Below, piece after piece: positions 8,716-16,096 of a stretch of DNA of 53,507 nt. The stretch's first letter is position 1; each line of letters begins with the position of its first letter. This DNA is from Bacteroidales bacterium (GTDB taxonomy: Bacteria > Bacteroidota > Bacteroidia > Bacteroidales > JAAYUG01). The stretch spans positions 1 through 53,507 of the forward strand of contig JAAYUG010000121.1 in assembly GCA_012517825.1 (NCBI GenBank), given 5' to 3'. The notes beneath the pieces were generated by a model, which was not told where the DNA came from, did not search any database, and saw only the letters and a program-made list of their open reading frames with translations. A program made the translations under genes and the position numbers.

Positions 8716-9693
8716 TTACCCTGCCTGATTTTTGGATGATGAAAAAGCGAATATTTTCTCGATCTGTTGTTTCTTTATTTCCATCTGGTTACGGACCAGG
8801 CAATCGTAATCGCTTTCGCCATCGCCGGCTTTATTCACCAGCACAAACAGCTCAATGGACAGAAACAACAGGAAGAAGAAGAACCATACAAAAAGTCCGG
8901 CTAAACTTTTCATTAACAACATAATCAAGGTGTCAATTTCATCAATCAATCCCGATTTTGACCGGAGGTCCGATTCGATTTCGCTCCGCATGTTCAGGAG
9001 GGTTTTTTCCTTATCGGCTTTTTGTTCGCGTAAAGCAGTAAGTTGCTGGTCGAGTCGGGTTACCTGGTCAATTTTTGGATTGGGCACGGCCTGGTTGACA
9101 ACATTCCGGCTGGCAGGGACCAGATTTCCTGCACTGTCTTTTTCGAAAGCCGTATTGATGGTAGGAAGGAAAATGCGGGGATTTTTGCTGATTTCAGACA
9201 GAAGCACTGCCCGTTCCGTTTCGCGGGCAATGATAAGGGTATCGAGCTGTTTAATCTGTGAATCGATTTGCCGGGTTTTTTCGGGCAAAATACGGTTGAC
9301 TTCTTCCTGGATTTTGCTGATCTGCATTTTTTCGATATCGTCGCTAAATACAATCTGGTCGGTTATGATAGCGCCAATCAGCGCCATAACAAAGCCTACA
9401 CAGATGCGGAAAAAGTAACTCCACTTGTTGCGTTTTACGGAAAGGATTATCTGACGCTCGATCTGAACTACAATAAACATCATGGCCCCTGCAAAAGCAA
9501 TGGCTGAAGGCATAGAAAGATGGAGGTACCGGCGGGCAAAAGCGTATCCGATAAAACCCCAGACGATGCATACCACCAGTATGGCAGAAAAGTATTTGAT
9601 GACGGTTTTTGCCGTAGCTTCACTGCATTGGGTAACCAGCCGGTAATTGTGCCCGGTAAAAAAGCACCCCGATTTTAGCCAGAAATTTCTCAT
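8716..9693 (-). CDS. DUF4407-like membrane protein with long coiled coil
   Basis: This is a 325-residue protein. Three hydrophobic segments lie near residues 30-53, 60-82 and 92-115. A charged coiled coil of about 130 residues follows (EKMQISKIQEEVNRILPEKT through QQLTALREQKADKEK), then a strongly hydrophobic segment near 255-285 (LAGLFVWFFFFLLFLSIELF) and a charged tail. This layout and the QIERQIIL stretch after the second segment fit the DUF4407 family, whose function is unknown. It is the last gene of the five-gene cassette facing the CARF-sigma54 regulator. A membrane-perturbing or scaffold role in defence is inference only. Confidence 0.75.
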   Translation of the reverse strand: MRNFWLKSGCFFTGHNYRLVTQCSEATAKTVIKYFSAILVVCIVWGFIGYAFARRYLHLSMPSAIAFAGAMMFIVVQIERQIILSVKRNKWSYFFRICVGFVMALIGAIITDQIVFSDDIEKMQISKIQEEVNRILPEKTRQIDSQIKQLDTLIIARETERAVLLSEISKNPRIFLPTINTAFEKDSAGNLVPASRNVVNQAVPNPKIDQVTRLDQQLTALREQKADKEKTLLNMRSEIESDLRSKSGLIDEIDTLIMLLMKSLAGLFVWFFFFLLFLSIELFVLVNKAGDGESDYDCLVRNQMEIKKQQIEKIFAFSSSKNQAG

Positions 9694-9726
9694 AATGAAG
9701 TGTTTAATTGGATAAATTTTTATTGG

Positions 9727-10326
9727 TTACTGATCAAAAATATCTTCCGACAGATCAGTTTCATCGGACAGCAGGGTGGAACGTGAAATAGCTTCCAGGC
9801 CGCGTCGGAAGCCTTTTTCGTAGGCCAGTTTAATTTTAAGTGGCATTCCGACCATTTCTACAGAATTGATGCCCATTTCCTTCACCTTTTCATAGGCATT
9901 GCGAATGACATTCTGTTTGGCACGCAGTTCCTCCACCAGGTCCATCAGGCCGGCCCTGCCGCGTGTAGCAATATGAAAATCATATTTTTGCAGTTCTGCC
10001 TCGTACCAGGAGCAGGTCTTCTGAATGAGCATCCGCAGGTCGTGCATAATAAGTTCCACATTATCGGCCATGTGTTTCATGTCGGGCGTGGCCAGGGCAT
10101 CCTCGTACCCCCGGATTTCAAAATCGGTTTGCAAGAAATCGTAGATGGCTTCAATACCTTTTAATTCGGCCACAGGCTGAGGTTTGGGTTCTTCAGTTTC
10201 AGGGATGCAGGGGTCCCGGTCATCCACAAAGAGGGAGCGGGAAACCGGCACATCCTGTTTGCCAGCAGTATCAGGCTGAAGCTGTTGCTGCTTTTTGCCA
10301 AATCGGAAAAAATCTAAGAAACTCAT
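9727..10326 (-). CDS. Unrecognised cytoplasmic protein of the CARF-sigma54-linked cassette
   Basis: This is a 199-residue protein that I do not recognise. It has no signal peptide or membrane segment. The first 55 residues are a low-complexity, proline- and glutamine-containing linker after MSFLDFFRFGKKQQQ. The rest is predicted helical, with a patch of interest at LIQKTCSWYEAELQKYDFHI and a basic segment KIKLAYEKGFRRGLE near residue 170. The C-terminus is acidic. It starts 19 bp after the HNH gene and ends 33 bp before the DUF4407 gene, so all are likely co-transcribed. Confidence 0.72.
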   Translation of the reverse strand: MSFLDFFRFGKKQQQLQPDTAGKQDVPVSRSLFVDDRDPCIPETEEPKPQPVAELKGIEAIYDFLQTDFEIRGYEDALATPDMKHMADNVELIMHDLRMLIQKTCSWYEAELQKYDFHIATRGRAGLMDLVEELRAKQNVIRNAYEKVKEMGINSVEMVGMPLKIKLAYEKGFRRGLEAISRSTLLSDETDLSEDIFDQ

Positions 10327-10345
10327 AGTGGTTATTGTTTAGTTA

Positions 10346-10621
10346 TTAAATGTATTTAACAGGTACTGCATACAAGGCATGTCCTTTCTGGTGGCATGCT
10401 TCGCAGAGGGTAATGAGGAGTTCGTCGCTGTAATCCCAGGGATCTGCATAGCGGTTTTCGGCCTGCAGGTAATGGTACTGGCGATGATGCACCTGAAGGT
10501 TTTCGTTGCTGGAGCAATTCAGGCAGCGAAAACGGTCGCGGATCAGGATCTGCTGGCGCCGCTTTTCCCAGCGGGCGTCATTCAGTTTTTCTCTGTACAC
10601 TTCTTCTGTAATTTGCTTCAT
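10346..10621 (-). CDS. Small HNH endonuclease-like protein
   Basis: This 91-residue protein carries a complete zinc-HNH fold signature: C33-x2-C36 in FRCLNCSS, H45-H46 in LQVHHRQY, and C73-x2-C76-H77 with H81 in LITLCEACHQKGH. The N-terminal 30 residues are basic (NDARWEKRRQQILIRDR). HNH proteins of this size act as DNA nucleases or nickases in defence and phage systems. The substrate here is unknown. Its start lies inside the end of the preceding gene, a 44-bp out-of-frame overlap that suggests translational coupling. Zinc ligands and the HH pair are intact. Confidence 0.82.
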   Translation of the reverse strand: MKQITEEVYREKLNDARWEKRRQQILIRDRFRCLNCSSNENLQVHHRQYHYLQAENRYADPWDYSDELLITLCEACHQKGHALYAVPVKYI

Positions 10622-10958
10622 AGTGGCAATATTTATTGATTAAATCGTTCCATACTTCATGTGCAATGTGTGGTGAAGGGTTAGCCGACAGGAAATATTC
10701 CAGATTATCAGAATCTTTAAACTGAAAAAACGTAGCCCCTTCAACCCGCAACTTTTCGTCCACAGCAAGTTCAAACAACATCCGGAAGGAACCCAAAGCC
10801 CAGCGCTGATACCATAATATTATTTCCATAATTTCGGCTTCGTCATTTCCGGGGTCGATACAATACATGTTCCAGATGATTTCGATGCCCCAGTTGGACA
10901 TGTCGTCTTCATCGAAAAATGTTTTCCGGCTCAGTATGTATCGTTTCATTATCATCAT
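10578..10958 (-). CDS. Unrecognised 126-residue protein
   Basis: This is a small acidic protein rich in aromatic residues (NWGIEIIWNMYCIDPGNDEAE split, YQRWALGSFRMLFEL, AHEVWNDLINKYCHYEANYRR). There is no signal peptide or membrane segment. Several ATG codons near the start (residues 1, 2 and 4) are possible. The 3' end overlaps the HNH gene by 44 bp, so the two may work as a pair, for example a nuclease and a partner or immunity protein. That pairing is inference from the overlap alone. Confidence 0.68.
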   Translation of the reverse strand: MMIMKRYILSRKTFFDEDDMSNWGIEIIWNMYCIDPGNDEAEIMEIILWYQRWALGSFRMLFELAVDEKLRVEGATFFQFKDSDNLEYFLSANPSPHIAHEVWNDLINKYCHYEANYRRSVQRKTE

Positions 10959-10982
10959 TGTGTTCTTTTATGTTTTTTTAAA

Positions 10983-11018
10983 GTGCCTGCACCCCCGGCG
11001 GTGTGAAGGAGCAGGCAC
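10983..11018 (-). other. Intercistronic stem-loop in the cassette
   Basis: GTGCCTGC and GCAGGCAC form a perfect 8-bp stem around a 20-nt loop that can fold further (CACC/GGTG). It lies between the first and second cassette genes. On the minus strand only TTT then A-rich DNA follows, so it is a poor intrinsic terminator. An attenuator or RNA-processing/stability element is more likely. Confidence 0.55.
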
Positions 11019-11043
11019 CGGACAATTTCCCTTCAGGAATCCC

Positions 11044-11586
11044 TTACAGGGAAGAGAGGATTACGAGAGCCACCCAGGCCGCCCATCCGATAGCGGCATT
11101 CCCCACATTGATCCCGCGTGCTTTTTTCTGATAACAGGAAAGGTACTCGGGATCGCCAAAAAGCTCCTTGTTTTTTGACATCAGCATGGTTTGACTTCCC
11201 GTAGCAGGGGTAGGGCTTGATACAGCGGCTCCGATCACGGCAAAGGGACCAAAAAGTACCCCCAGCACCATATGAAGCCCTGCCTTCCCATGGTAATTCT
11301 CGGCATCCTGCTTGCCTTTAAGGCATGCATCAGGGTCGCCGGCCATGGTCGTAAGGTAATCAAGGTACACCCTGTCGGAGGGGTTTTCAAAAACAACCGT
11401 AAGGATGTCTGTTGCGGGAATTTCATACATTCTGCCGCGGACTTTAAATGCCACACTGCATTTTTCCACCCGCTTAACCTTGCCCTCAAACTGCATTCCA
11501 TTGGCAAGGGTAATCAGATCGCCTGCCTGAACAGAGCCGGCCGCGATCAGAAGGATCAGAAAAAACAGAGTCTTTTTCATATGCAT
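11044..11586 (-). CDS. Exported/membrane protein, first gene of the cassette
   Basis: This is a 180-residue protein. Starting from the second ATG at 11580 gives a clear signal peptide (MKKTLFFLILLIAAGSVQA). The mature part begins with a short beta-rich module (LITLANGMQFEGKVKRVEKC, then VRGRMYEIPATDILTVVFEN). Two hydrophobic stretches follow near residues 105-127 and 162-180 (WAAWVALVILSSL at the very end). I do not recognise the family. It is the gene nearest the divergent -24/-12-type promoter, so it would be the first product if the CARF-sigma54 protein activates the cassette. Confidence 0.72.
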   Translation of the reverse strand: MHMKKTLFFLILLIAAGSVQAGDLITLANGMQFEGKVKRVEKCSVAFKVRGRMYEIPATDILTVVFENPSDRVYLDYLTTMAGDPDACLKGKQDAENYHGKAGLHMVLGVLFGPFAVIGAAVSSPTPATGSQTMLMSKNKELFGDPEYLSCYQKKARGINVGNAAIGWAAWVALVILSSL

Positions 11587-11615
11587 GGAATTTAATTGGT
11601 TAGCGTTACTATAAA

Positions 11616-11631
11616 CTCAATCCATGTGCCA
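11616..11631 (-). promoter_or_regulatory. Putative sigma-54 (-24/-12) promoter for the cassette
   Basis: The minus strand reads TGGCACATGGATTGAG. Against the consensus TGGCAC-N5-TTGCW the -24 half is perfect and spacing is correct. The -12 half is TTGA instead of TTGC. It predicts a start near 11605, about 20-25 nt before the candidate start codons of the first cassette gene. The adjacent divergent gene encodes a sigma-54 activator, which makes the match meaningful. Confidence 0.55.
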
Positions 11632-11684
11632 TAATAATCTAAATATTTGTCGGTCAAATCTTTAAACAATTAACACTTTTGTTT

Positions 11685-11737
11685 GAATTTCATTTTTTGA
11701 AATTATTTTCCGTCTGAATTGTCATTTTTTGATATTC
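11685..11737. promoter_or_regulatory. Pair of similar palindromes, candidate activator binding sites
   Basis: Site 1 (11685-11705) is built on AATTTCA-TTTTT-TGAAATT, a perfect inverted repeat. Site 2 (11716-11737) is GAATTGTCA-TTTTT-TGATATTC, imperfect but of the same design. Centres are 32 bp apart, about three helical turns, and fall at roughly -90 and -122 from the predicted sigma-54 start site. Position and pairing fit upstream activator sites for the Fis-type HTH of the divergent regulator. Confidence 0.5.
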
Positions 11738-11785
11738 CATTAATGAATTTTTGAAAATGTTGTATTTTGGTTAAAAATTCGGGGT

Positions 11786-13231
11786 ATGGAAAAAATTCTC
11801 ATTTCATGGATTGCCCGTACGAATGATTTCGCAAAGAACAGGGTCAGGGAAGACGGACCAACAATGTGTTTTCACCGTTTTCACTGGGATCATTCCTTTC
11901 ATGTTCTTCTGGCTGCCGAAGCAGATAAGGATCTTCAAAAGCAGCTGGCGGAGAGGATCAGAAAGGAGTTCGGCCATAAGGTGGAAGAAGTAACGTTGCC
12001 TGTGGAAAATGTTTTAGACATCAAGGAAATAAAAGGTAAGACAGAAAAAGTTCTGATGCAGTACCGGCATCATATTGTTGACATATTTGCTTCGCCAGGC
12101 ACATCGGCCATGCAGGTGGCATGGTACATCTGCTATACCACACTCGGGTTAAAGGGTCGGTTTTTGCAAACCCGTTCGCCGAAAGATTCAAAATCAGGCA
12201 AGTCGGAATTATTTGCCCTTAAGTTCGAGAAATCGGAGCAACCGCTGTCAATGATGATTTTTGAGGAAGAGATCAGCAAGCCTGCTGAATTAAAATCGGC
12301 TGAATCGGTTTGTCTTACGCCCGCTTTAAAAGAACTGCGGAAAAAAGCCCTTCCGGCGGCCATGGTTGATGTTCCGGTTCTGATACTGGGAGAAACCGGA
12401 ACAGGAAAAGAACTTCTGGCAAGGTATATACACGATCAAAGTTACCGTAAGAATAAAAAGATGCTGGCCTTTAACTGCTCGGCTATCGGGCATGAACTTC
12501 TGGAATCACGTTTATTTGGATATAAAAAAGGGGCTTTCACGGGAGCCGAAAAAGATACGCCGGGCTTGTTTCATGAAGCCAACGGAAGCACAATTTTTCT
12601 TGACGAAATAGGCGATATTACGGCCTATACACAGAAGAGCCTGTTGCGGGTATTACAGGAGAAGGAGGTTCTGCCGGTCGGCGGCAGGAAGCCTGAACAG
12701 GTTGATGTACGGGTTATTGCAGCTACCAATAAAAACTTGCGGAAGTTATGCGAAGAAGGCAAGTTCCGCTGGGATCTGTATTACAGGCTGGCCATAGTGG
12801 AGCTCATTATTCCCTCTCTTGCCGAACAGGGCAGAGAGGCTATTGAAACGATGCTCCGGTTCATGCTGGAGCAAACAGCCAAAAAGTATAAAAAACCGGT
12901 TTTAAAAGTGAATCCCGATGCTCTGGCTGGGCTTCTCTCCTACCCCTGGCCGGGAAATATCAGAGAAATGGAAAATCTTGTCAACAATTTTTACATATAC
13001 TGCGAAAAAGAAGTCCGGCTCAGTAACCTGCCCAGATACATTCTGGACCAGCAGACAGGCCCATCGCTCTCAATGGAATATGTTGAAAAGCAGCATATCA
13101 TAAAGGTACTGAATTATACCGGGGGGTCACGTAAAAAAGCCCTTAAGTTGCTGGGCTACAGGTCGTACAACACCCTGCTCAGTAAAATCCGCAAATACAA
13201 AATTGATGAAATCATTCCTACTTCGGAATAG
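11786..13231 (+). CDS. CARF-like/sigma-54 AAA+/Fis-HTH transcriptional activator (RtcR-like layout)
   Basis: This is a 481-residue bacterial enhancer-binding protein. Residues 1-170 look like a CARF-type Rossmann domain: opening strand KILISWIAR and the ligand-loop motif S103-P-G-T-S-A-M109 followed by QVAWYI, the equivalent of the GT-x-x-M loop of other CARF proteins and of the loop in RtcR. The sigma-54 AAA+ domain follows with Walker A GETGTGKE (202-209), the sigma-54 contact loop GAFTGA (249-254), Walker B LDE (D273-E274) and R-finger region. The C-terminal 45 residues form a Fis-type HTH (IIKVLNYTGGSRKKALKLLG). No rtcA/rtcB RNA-repair genes are nearby. It diverges from the cassette at 8716-11586 and lies beside a cOA-producing type III locus. 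The ligand is inferred, not shown. Confidence 0.88.
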   Translation: MEKILISWIARTNDFAKNRVREDGPTMCFHRFHWDHSFHVLLAAEADKDLQKQLAERIRKEFGHKVEEVTLPVENVLDIKEIKGKTEKVLMQYRHHIVDIFASPGTSAMQVAWYICYTTLGLKGRFLQTRSPKDSKSGKSELFALKFEKSEQPLSMMIFEEEISKPAELKSAESVCLTPALKELRKKALPAAMVDVPVLILGETGTGKELLARYIHDQSYRKNKKMLAFNCSAIGHELLESRLFGYKKGAFTGAEKDTPGLFHEANGSTIFLDEIGDITAYTQKSLLRVLQEKEVLPVGGRKPEQVDVRVIAATNKNLRKLCEEGKFRWDLYYRLAIVELIIPSLAEQGREAIETMLRFMLEQTAKKYKKPVLKVNPDALAGLLSYPWPGNIREMENLVNNFYIYCEKEVRLSNLPRYILDQQTGPSLSMEYVEKQHIIKVLNYTGGSRKKALKLLGYRSYNTLLSKIRKYKIDEIIPTSE

Positions 13232-13296
13232 TGCAGGAATCGTAAAGGAATTTGCAATGATTACATAAGCTTAACACACGATATAGGTAAAAAAAC

Positions 13297-13304
13297 TATA
13301 TTTG
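13297..13304 (+). promoter_or_regulatory. -7 element of the ferredoxin promoter
   Basis: TATATTTG matches the Bacteroidota -7 consensus TAnnTTTG exactly and lies 27 bp before the ferredoxin ATG. The -33 region has no strong TTG. With the terminator at 13515-13558 it makes ferredoxin a single-gene unit. Confidence 0.55.
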
Positions 13305-13330
13305 CAACCGCAAACCAAAACCATTTAGTT

Positions 13331-13498
13331 ATGGCATATAAAATTAGCGAAGACTGCACAGCATGTGGTACCTGTATTGATGAATGTCCGGTGGAAGCTA
13401 TTTCTGCAGGCGACATTTACAAAATTGATCCGGAAGTCTGTACCGATTGCGGTGCATGTGCTGATGTTTGTCCGGTCGAAGCTATTCACCCCGAATAG
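13331..13498 (+). CDS. 2[4Fe-4S] ferredoxin
   Basis: This 55-residue protein has two canonical cluster motifs: C9-x2-C12-x2-C15-x3-C19-P and C37-x2-C40-x2-C43-x3-C47-P. It is a clostridial-type low-potential electron carrier of the cytoplasm, the usual partner of pyruvate:ferredoxin oxidoreductase and of energy-converting hydrogenases such as the one at 24425-36901. It has its own -7 element upstream and a strong terminator downstream, as expected for an abundant small protein. The start is the first ATG (AGTTATGGC context). Confidence 0.95.
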   Translation: MAYKISEDCTACGTCIDECPVEAISAGDIYKIDPEVCTDCGACADVCPVEAIHPE

Positions 13499-13514
13499 TC
13501 ATCCTCTGGATGCG

Positions 13515-13558
13515 ATGCGCTTTGCAGGCAATGGTCTGCGAAGCGCATTGTTTTTTTT
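13515..13558 (+). terminator. Rho-independent terminator after ferredoxin
   Basis: ATGCGCTTTGCAG and CTGCGAAGCGCAT form a 13-bp stem with a single G-U pair and an 8-nt loop, followed by TG and eight T residues. It lies 17 bp past the ferredoxin stop, and the T run abuts the stop codon of the convergent gldB gene. Confidence 0.9.
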
Positions 13559-14565
13559 CAGGGGTCGTAACGTGACCCTTCCAGTATATCCCTTGCCGGC
13601 ACCCTGGTCATCAATTCCTCCGGAGTAACCTGCGGATGTCGTTTCATATATCCCGACACAATCCGGTAGCCGATCCAGACGGCCGCGCGCGCCGGTGACT
13701 CCCGTGTAAAATCTTTTGTAAACGGCCCTTCGTTGATAAATTTACCAATGGTAAAAGCATCGGTAACAAAGAGTTTTTTGTTTTCCACCAGATAGGTCCA
13801 CATTTGGTGCTCGTTTTTTTTGCACCATTCAAGCTGGGCCTGGGTGAACCCCCAGAGGAGTGTGTCGGGGTCATCAGGAAACATCTGCCGTACCTGATGC
13901 ATGATTTTCCCCTCCTGTATCATATATTCCAGCAATCGCGGCGAGGAATCGGGCACAGGGAAAATACTGGTCATCCAGGCTCTGATGCAGTCGGGAGCAA
14001 TGCGTGCCGGCAACATGATGCGGCGCTGATAGAGCGGCAGCATAGCGGCACGGTACAGAAGGGATTCCATGCCCAGAAACTTATCGAGCGAAATGCCGAG
14101 CATCGAATCGGTGGCCATAAAAGACTGGTTCAGGCCGGAAATCACGGTAACCAGAACGGGAGGCTTTTGCCCGGGGAAAAAGGCGGCAAAGCGGTTCCAG
14201 GCAAATTCAAGCCGCCGTTGTACAGGAGTAAAGTCAGCAAAAACCGAATCAGAGGCCTGTTTGAGTTCAAACACACTCCGGTCGGTAAGAAAGGTAATGA
14301 GCAATTCGGGGTAAAGAGGGTCGCTGGTTTTTCCGATCTGCAGTACATACTGGCTGTAAGCTTCGAGGAACTCTCCGTATTTTTCCCGCAGAGCCGGCAG
14401 GGCAGACCGTATGGAATCCGGGTCAGGCGCAAGGTTAAAGAGGTCCTGGTCAAGCCGGAGGATGGTAAGATTCACCTTCCCCTGTGGTACCGGAATTTCG
14501 TGCCGCTTTGGCCGGCAGGAAACCATCAGCAACATACCCAGCATTACAATTATCAGCCGCTTCAT
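13558..14565 (-). CDS. gldB: GldB-family gliding/type IX-associated lipoprotein
   Basis: This lipoprotein starts at the ATG at 14565, because the codon two upstream (14571) is TTG. The N-terminus is a lipoprotein signal, MKRLIIVMLGMLLMVSCRPK, with lipobox L-M-V-S-C. The body shows GldB landmarks: ILRLDQDLFNL, a D-S-M-L-G-I-S-L-D-K-F-L-G stretch near residue 155, and RRIMLPARIAPDCIRAW. GldB proteins are lipoproteins needed for gliding and type IX function in flavobacteria, but they are widespread in nonmotile Bacteroidota where their role is unclear. It fits with the type IX cargo genes at 43349 and 45952. It converges on the ferredoxin terminator. Confidence 0.8.
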   Translation of the reverse strand: MKRLIIVMLGMLLMVSCRPKRHEIPVPQGKVNLTILRLDQDLFNLAPDPDSIRSALPALREKYGEFLEAYSQYVLQIGKTSDPLYPELLITFLTDRSVFELKQASDSVFADFTPVQRRLEFAWNRFAAFFPGQKPPVLVTVISGLNQSFMATDSMLGISLDKFLGMESLLYRAAMLPLYQRRIMLPARIAPDCIRAWMTSIFPVPDSSPRLLEYMIQEGKIMHQVRQMFPDDPDTLLWGFTQAQLEWCKKNEHQMWTYLVENKKLFVTDAFTIGKFINEGPFTKDFTRESPARAAVWIGYRIVSGYMKRHPQVTPEELMTRVPARDILEGSRYDP

Positions 14566-14659
14566 ATGCAATTCCGTTTAATTCGAGAAATCCTGGCAAA
14601 AAATTTCCGGGGACAAATAAACAAAAAGTATTTCAACCGGAGCAAACCGTCCGGAATGG

Positions 14660-15334
14660 TCAGCCATCAGCCCCCTGCACCACAATAACTATTTCGCCTT
14701 TTGCAGTATTTTGCTGGTAAAAGGCAAGCAGTTCACCCAGGGTACCGCGGTTGAATTCCTCAAACTTTTTACTGATTTCCCTTACCACAACTGCTTTCCG
14801 GTGGTTTCCCAGGAAAGCAGACAGATCGCTGAGGGTGCGCGCCAGCCGGTGGGGCGATTCATATAAAATGATAGTACGTTCCTCTTCCTTCAGGCGGTTC
14901 AGCCGAGTCTGGCGGCCCTTTTTAAAAGGAAGGAAGCCCTCAAACACAAACCGTTCGCAGGGAAGGCCGCTACCCACCACAGCCGGTATCAGTGCCGACG
15001 GCCCGGGCAGAATTTCAACAGGAATCCCCTGCTCAATACAGGCATGAACCAGAAGATAGCCGGGGTCGGAAATTCCGGGTGTGCCGGCATCGGAAACAAG
15101 GGCTATGGTTTCTCCCGACAGGATACGCTGAACAATGGAATGAACCGTTTTGTGCTCATTGAATTTATGGTGAGACAGCAGAGGTTTCCTTATCTGATAA
15201 TGGTCAAGCAGAATGCGGGAAGTACGGGTATCTTCAGCCAGGATAAGGTCAGCTTCCTTCAAAATGCGCAAGGCCCGGAGTGTAATGTCTTCGAGATTGC
15301 CGATAGGGGTCGGGACTACATACAACCTGCTCAT
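14660..15334 (-). CDS. rsmI: RsmI, 16S rRNA (cytidine1402-2'-O)-methyltransferase
   Basis: This 224-residue SAM-dependent tetrapyrrole-methylase-fold enzyme begins SRLYVVPTPIGNLEDITLRA, with LILAEDTRTSRILLDHY next and LVSDAGTPGISDPGYLLV near residue 80, all RsmI hallmarks. It methylates the ribose of C1402 in 16S rRNA. The C-terminus VREISKKFEEFNRGTLGEL is also typical. The family's optional C-terminal extension is absent. It overlaps the upstream gene (15331-16050) by 4 bp, so they are co-transcribed. Confidence 0.95.
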   Translation of the reverse strand: MSRLYVVPTPIGNLEDITLRALRILKEADLILAEDTRTSRILLDHYQIRKPLLSHHKFNEHKTVHSIVQRILSGETIALVSDAGTPGISDPGYLLVHACIEQGIPVEILPGPSALIPAVVGSGLPCERFVFEGFLPFKKGRQTRLNRLKEEERTIILYESPHRLARTLSDLSAFLGNHRKAVVVREISKKFEEFNRGTLGELLAFYQQNTAKGEIVIVVQGADG

Positions 15335-16050
15335 GCCTGTTGGGAATGGCGCCTCTGAATCAGCTCAAACAACTGCATCACCACAGGATCCTCTTCATCC
15401 CATGAAAAGTTCCGGCGTATGTAGTTTATGGCTTCATCGTAGCCGGAAGCATTGTTGAGGATGTCAATGGTTTCTTTGTAGCGATGGGCATTACCGGCAA
15501 AAAGCTCCTTGATAAACAGGAATTTCTCGTTCAGTCCGATCGCCGATTCAATATTGCTGATGGGGCGGGATTTCATTACCGACGAAAGGTCCTTTTTCTC
15601 GCCGACGTTCTCTGCCAGCCGGTCGTGCATGAACTTCCTTGTTCCTGCAAACTTGTCGGCCAGAATTTCGGATTTCTGCTTCGGTTTTTTTGTTTCCGCT
15701 GCAGGCTGACGGACGTGTTCTTCTGCACCAGTCTCCATTTCTGCGGCAGTTTCAGAGGGCACGTCCTTTGAAGGCGCTGTTGAGGGTTCCTGCGCCCGGG
15801 GTTTTTCTTTCGCGCGGACGGGTTCATCATCCTGAGCCGGCCGGGGTTCTGCCTTTGCGGCAGTGAAATACTCCGGAGGCCTTATCCCGGTTTTTAATTC
15901 CAGCAGCATGTCGTAAAGCTTCACAAACCGTGTTCTCAGCAGGTCTGCATCGAGGGCCGTCAGCTTTCCTTTTTCCTTTGCTTCTTTCAGCAAGGAAGTG
16001 GTTTCATCCCATTCCCTGATCAATCGTTCAAAAAGAGGTTCATTGCTCAT
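15331..16050 (-). CDS. Conserved hypothetical protein upstream of rsmI
   Basis: This is a 239-residue cytoplasmic protein in three parts. A helical N-terminal 75 residues includes LFERLIREWDETTSLLKEAK. A charged, alanine/proline/lysine-rich linker spans about 75-135. A C-terminal helical domain includes SVMKSRPISNIESAIGLNEK and FNELFAGN-like LFIKELFAGNAHRYKETIDI. The C-terminal half resembles a conserved Bacteroidota hypothetical often found by rsmI. I cannot assign a function. It overlaps rsmI by 4 bp. Confidence 0.8.
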   Translation of the reverse strand: MSNEPLFERLIREWDETTSLLKEAKEKGKLTALDADLLRTRFVKLYDMLLELKTGIRPPEYFTAAKAEPRPAQDDEPVRAKEKPRAQEPSTAPSKDVPSETAAEMETGAEEHVRQPAAETKKPKQKSEILADKFAGTRKFMHDRLAENVGEKKDLSSVMKSRPISNIESAIGLNEKFLFIKELFAGNAHRYKETIDILNNASGYDEAINYIRRNFSWDEEDPVVMQLFELIQRRHSQQA

Positions 16051-16096
16051 CCTTTCAATTTTTCTTTACTTTTGTAAAAATAACGATTATCCCAAA

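Noticed and set aside
13804-14688. Long plus-strand open frame of about 294 residues over gldB and the rsmI end
   Set aside because: It lies antisense to the clear GldB-family lipoprotein and has a composition of reverse-frame reading with no motif or homology.
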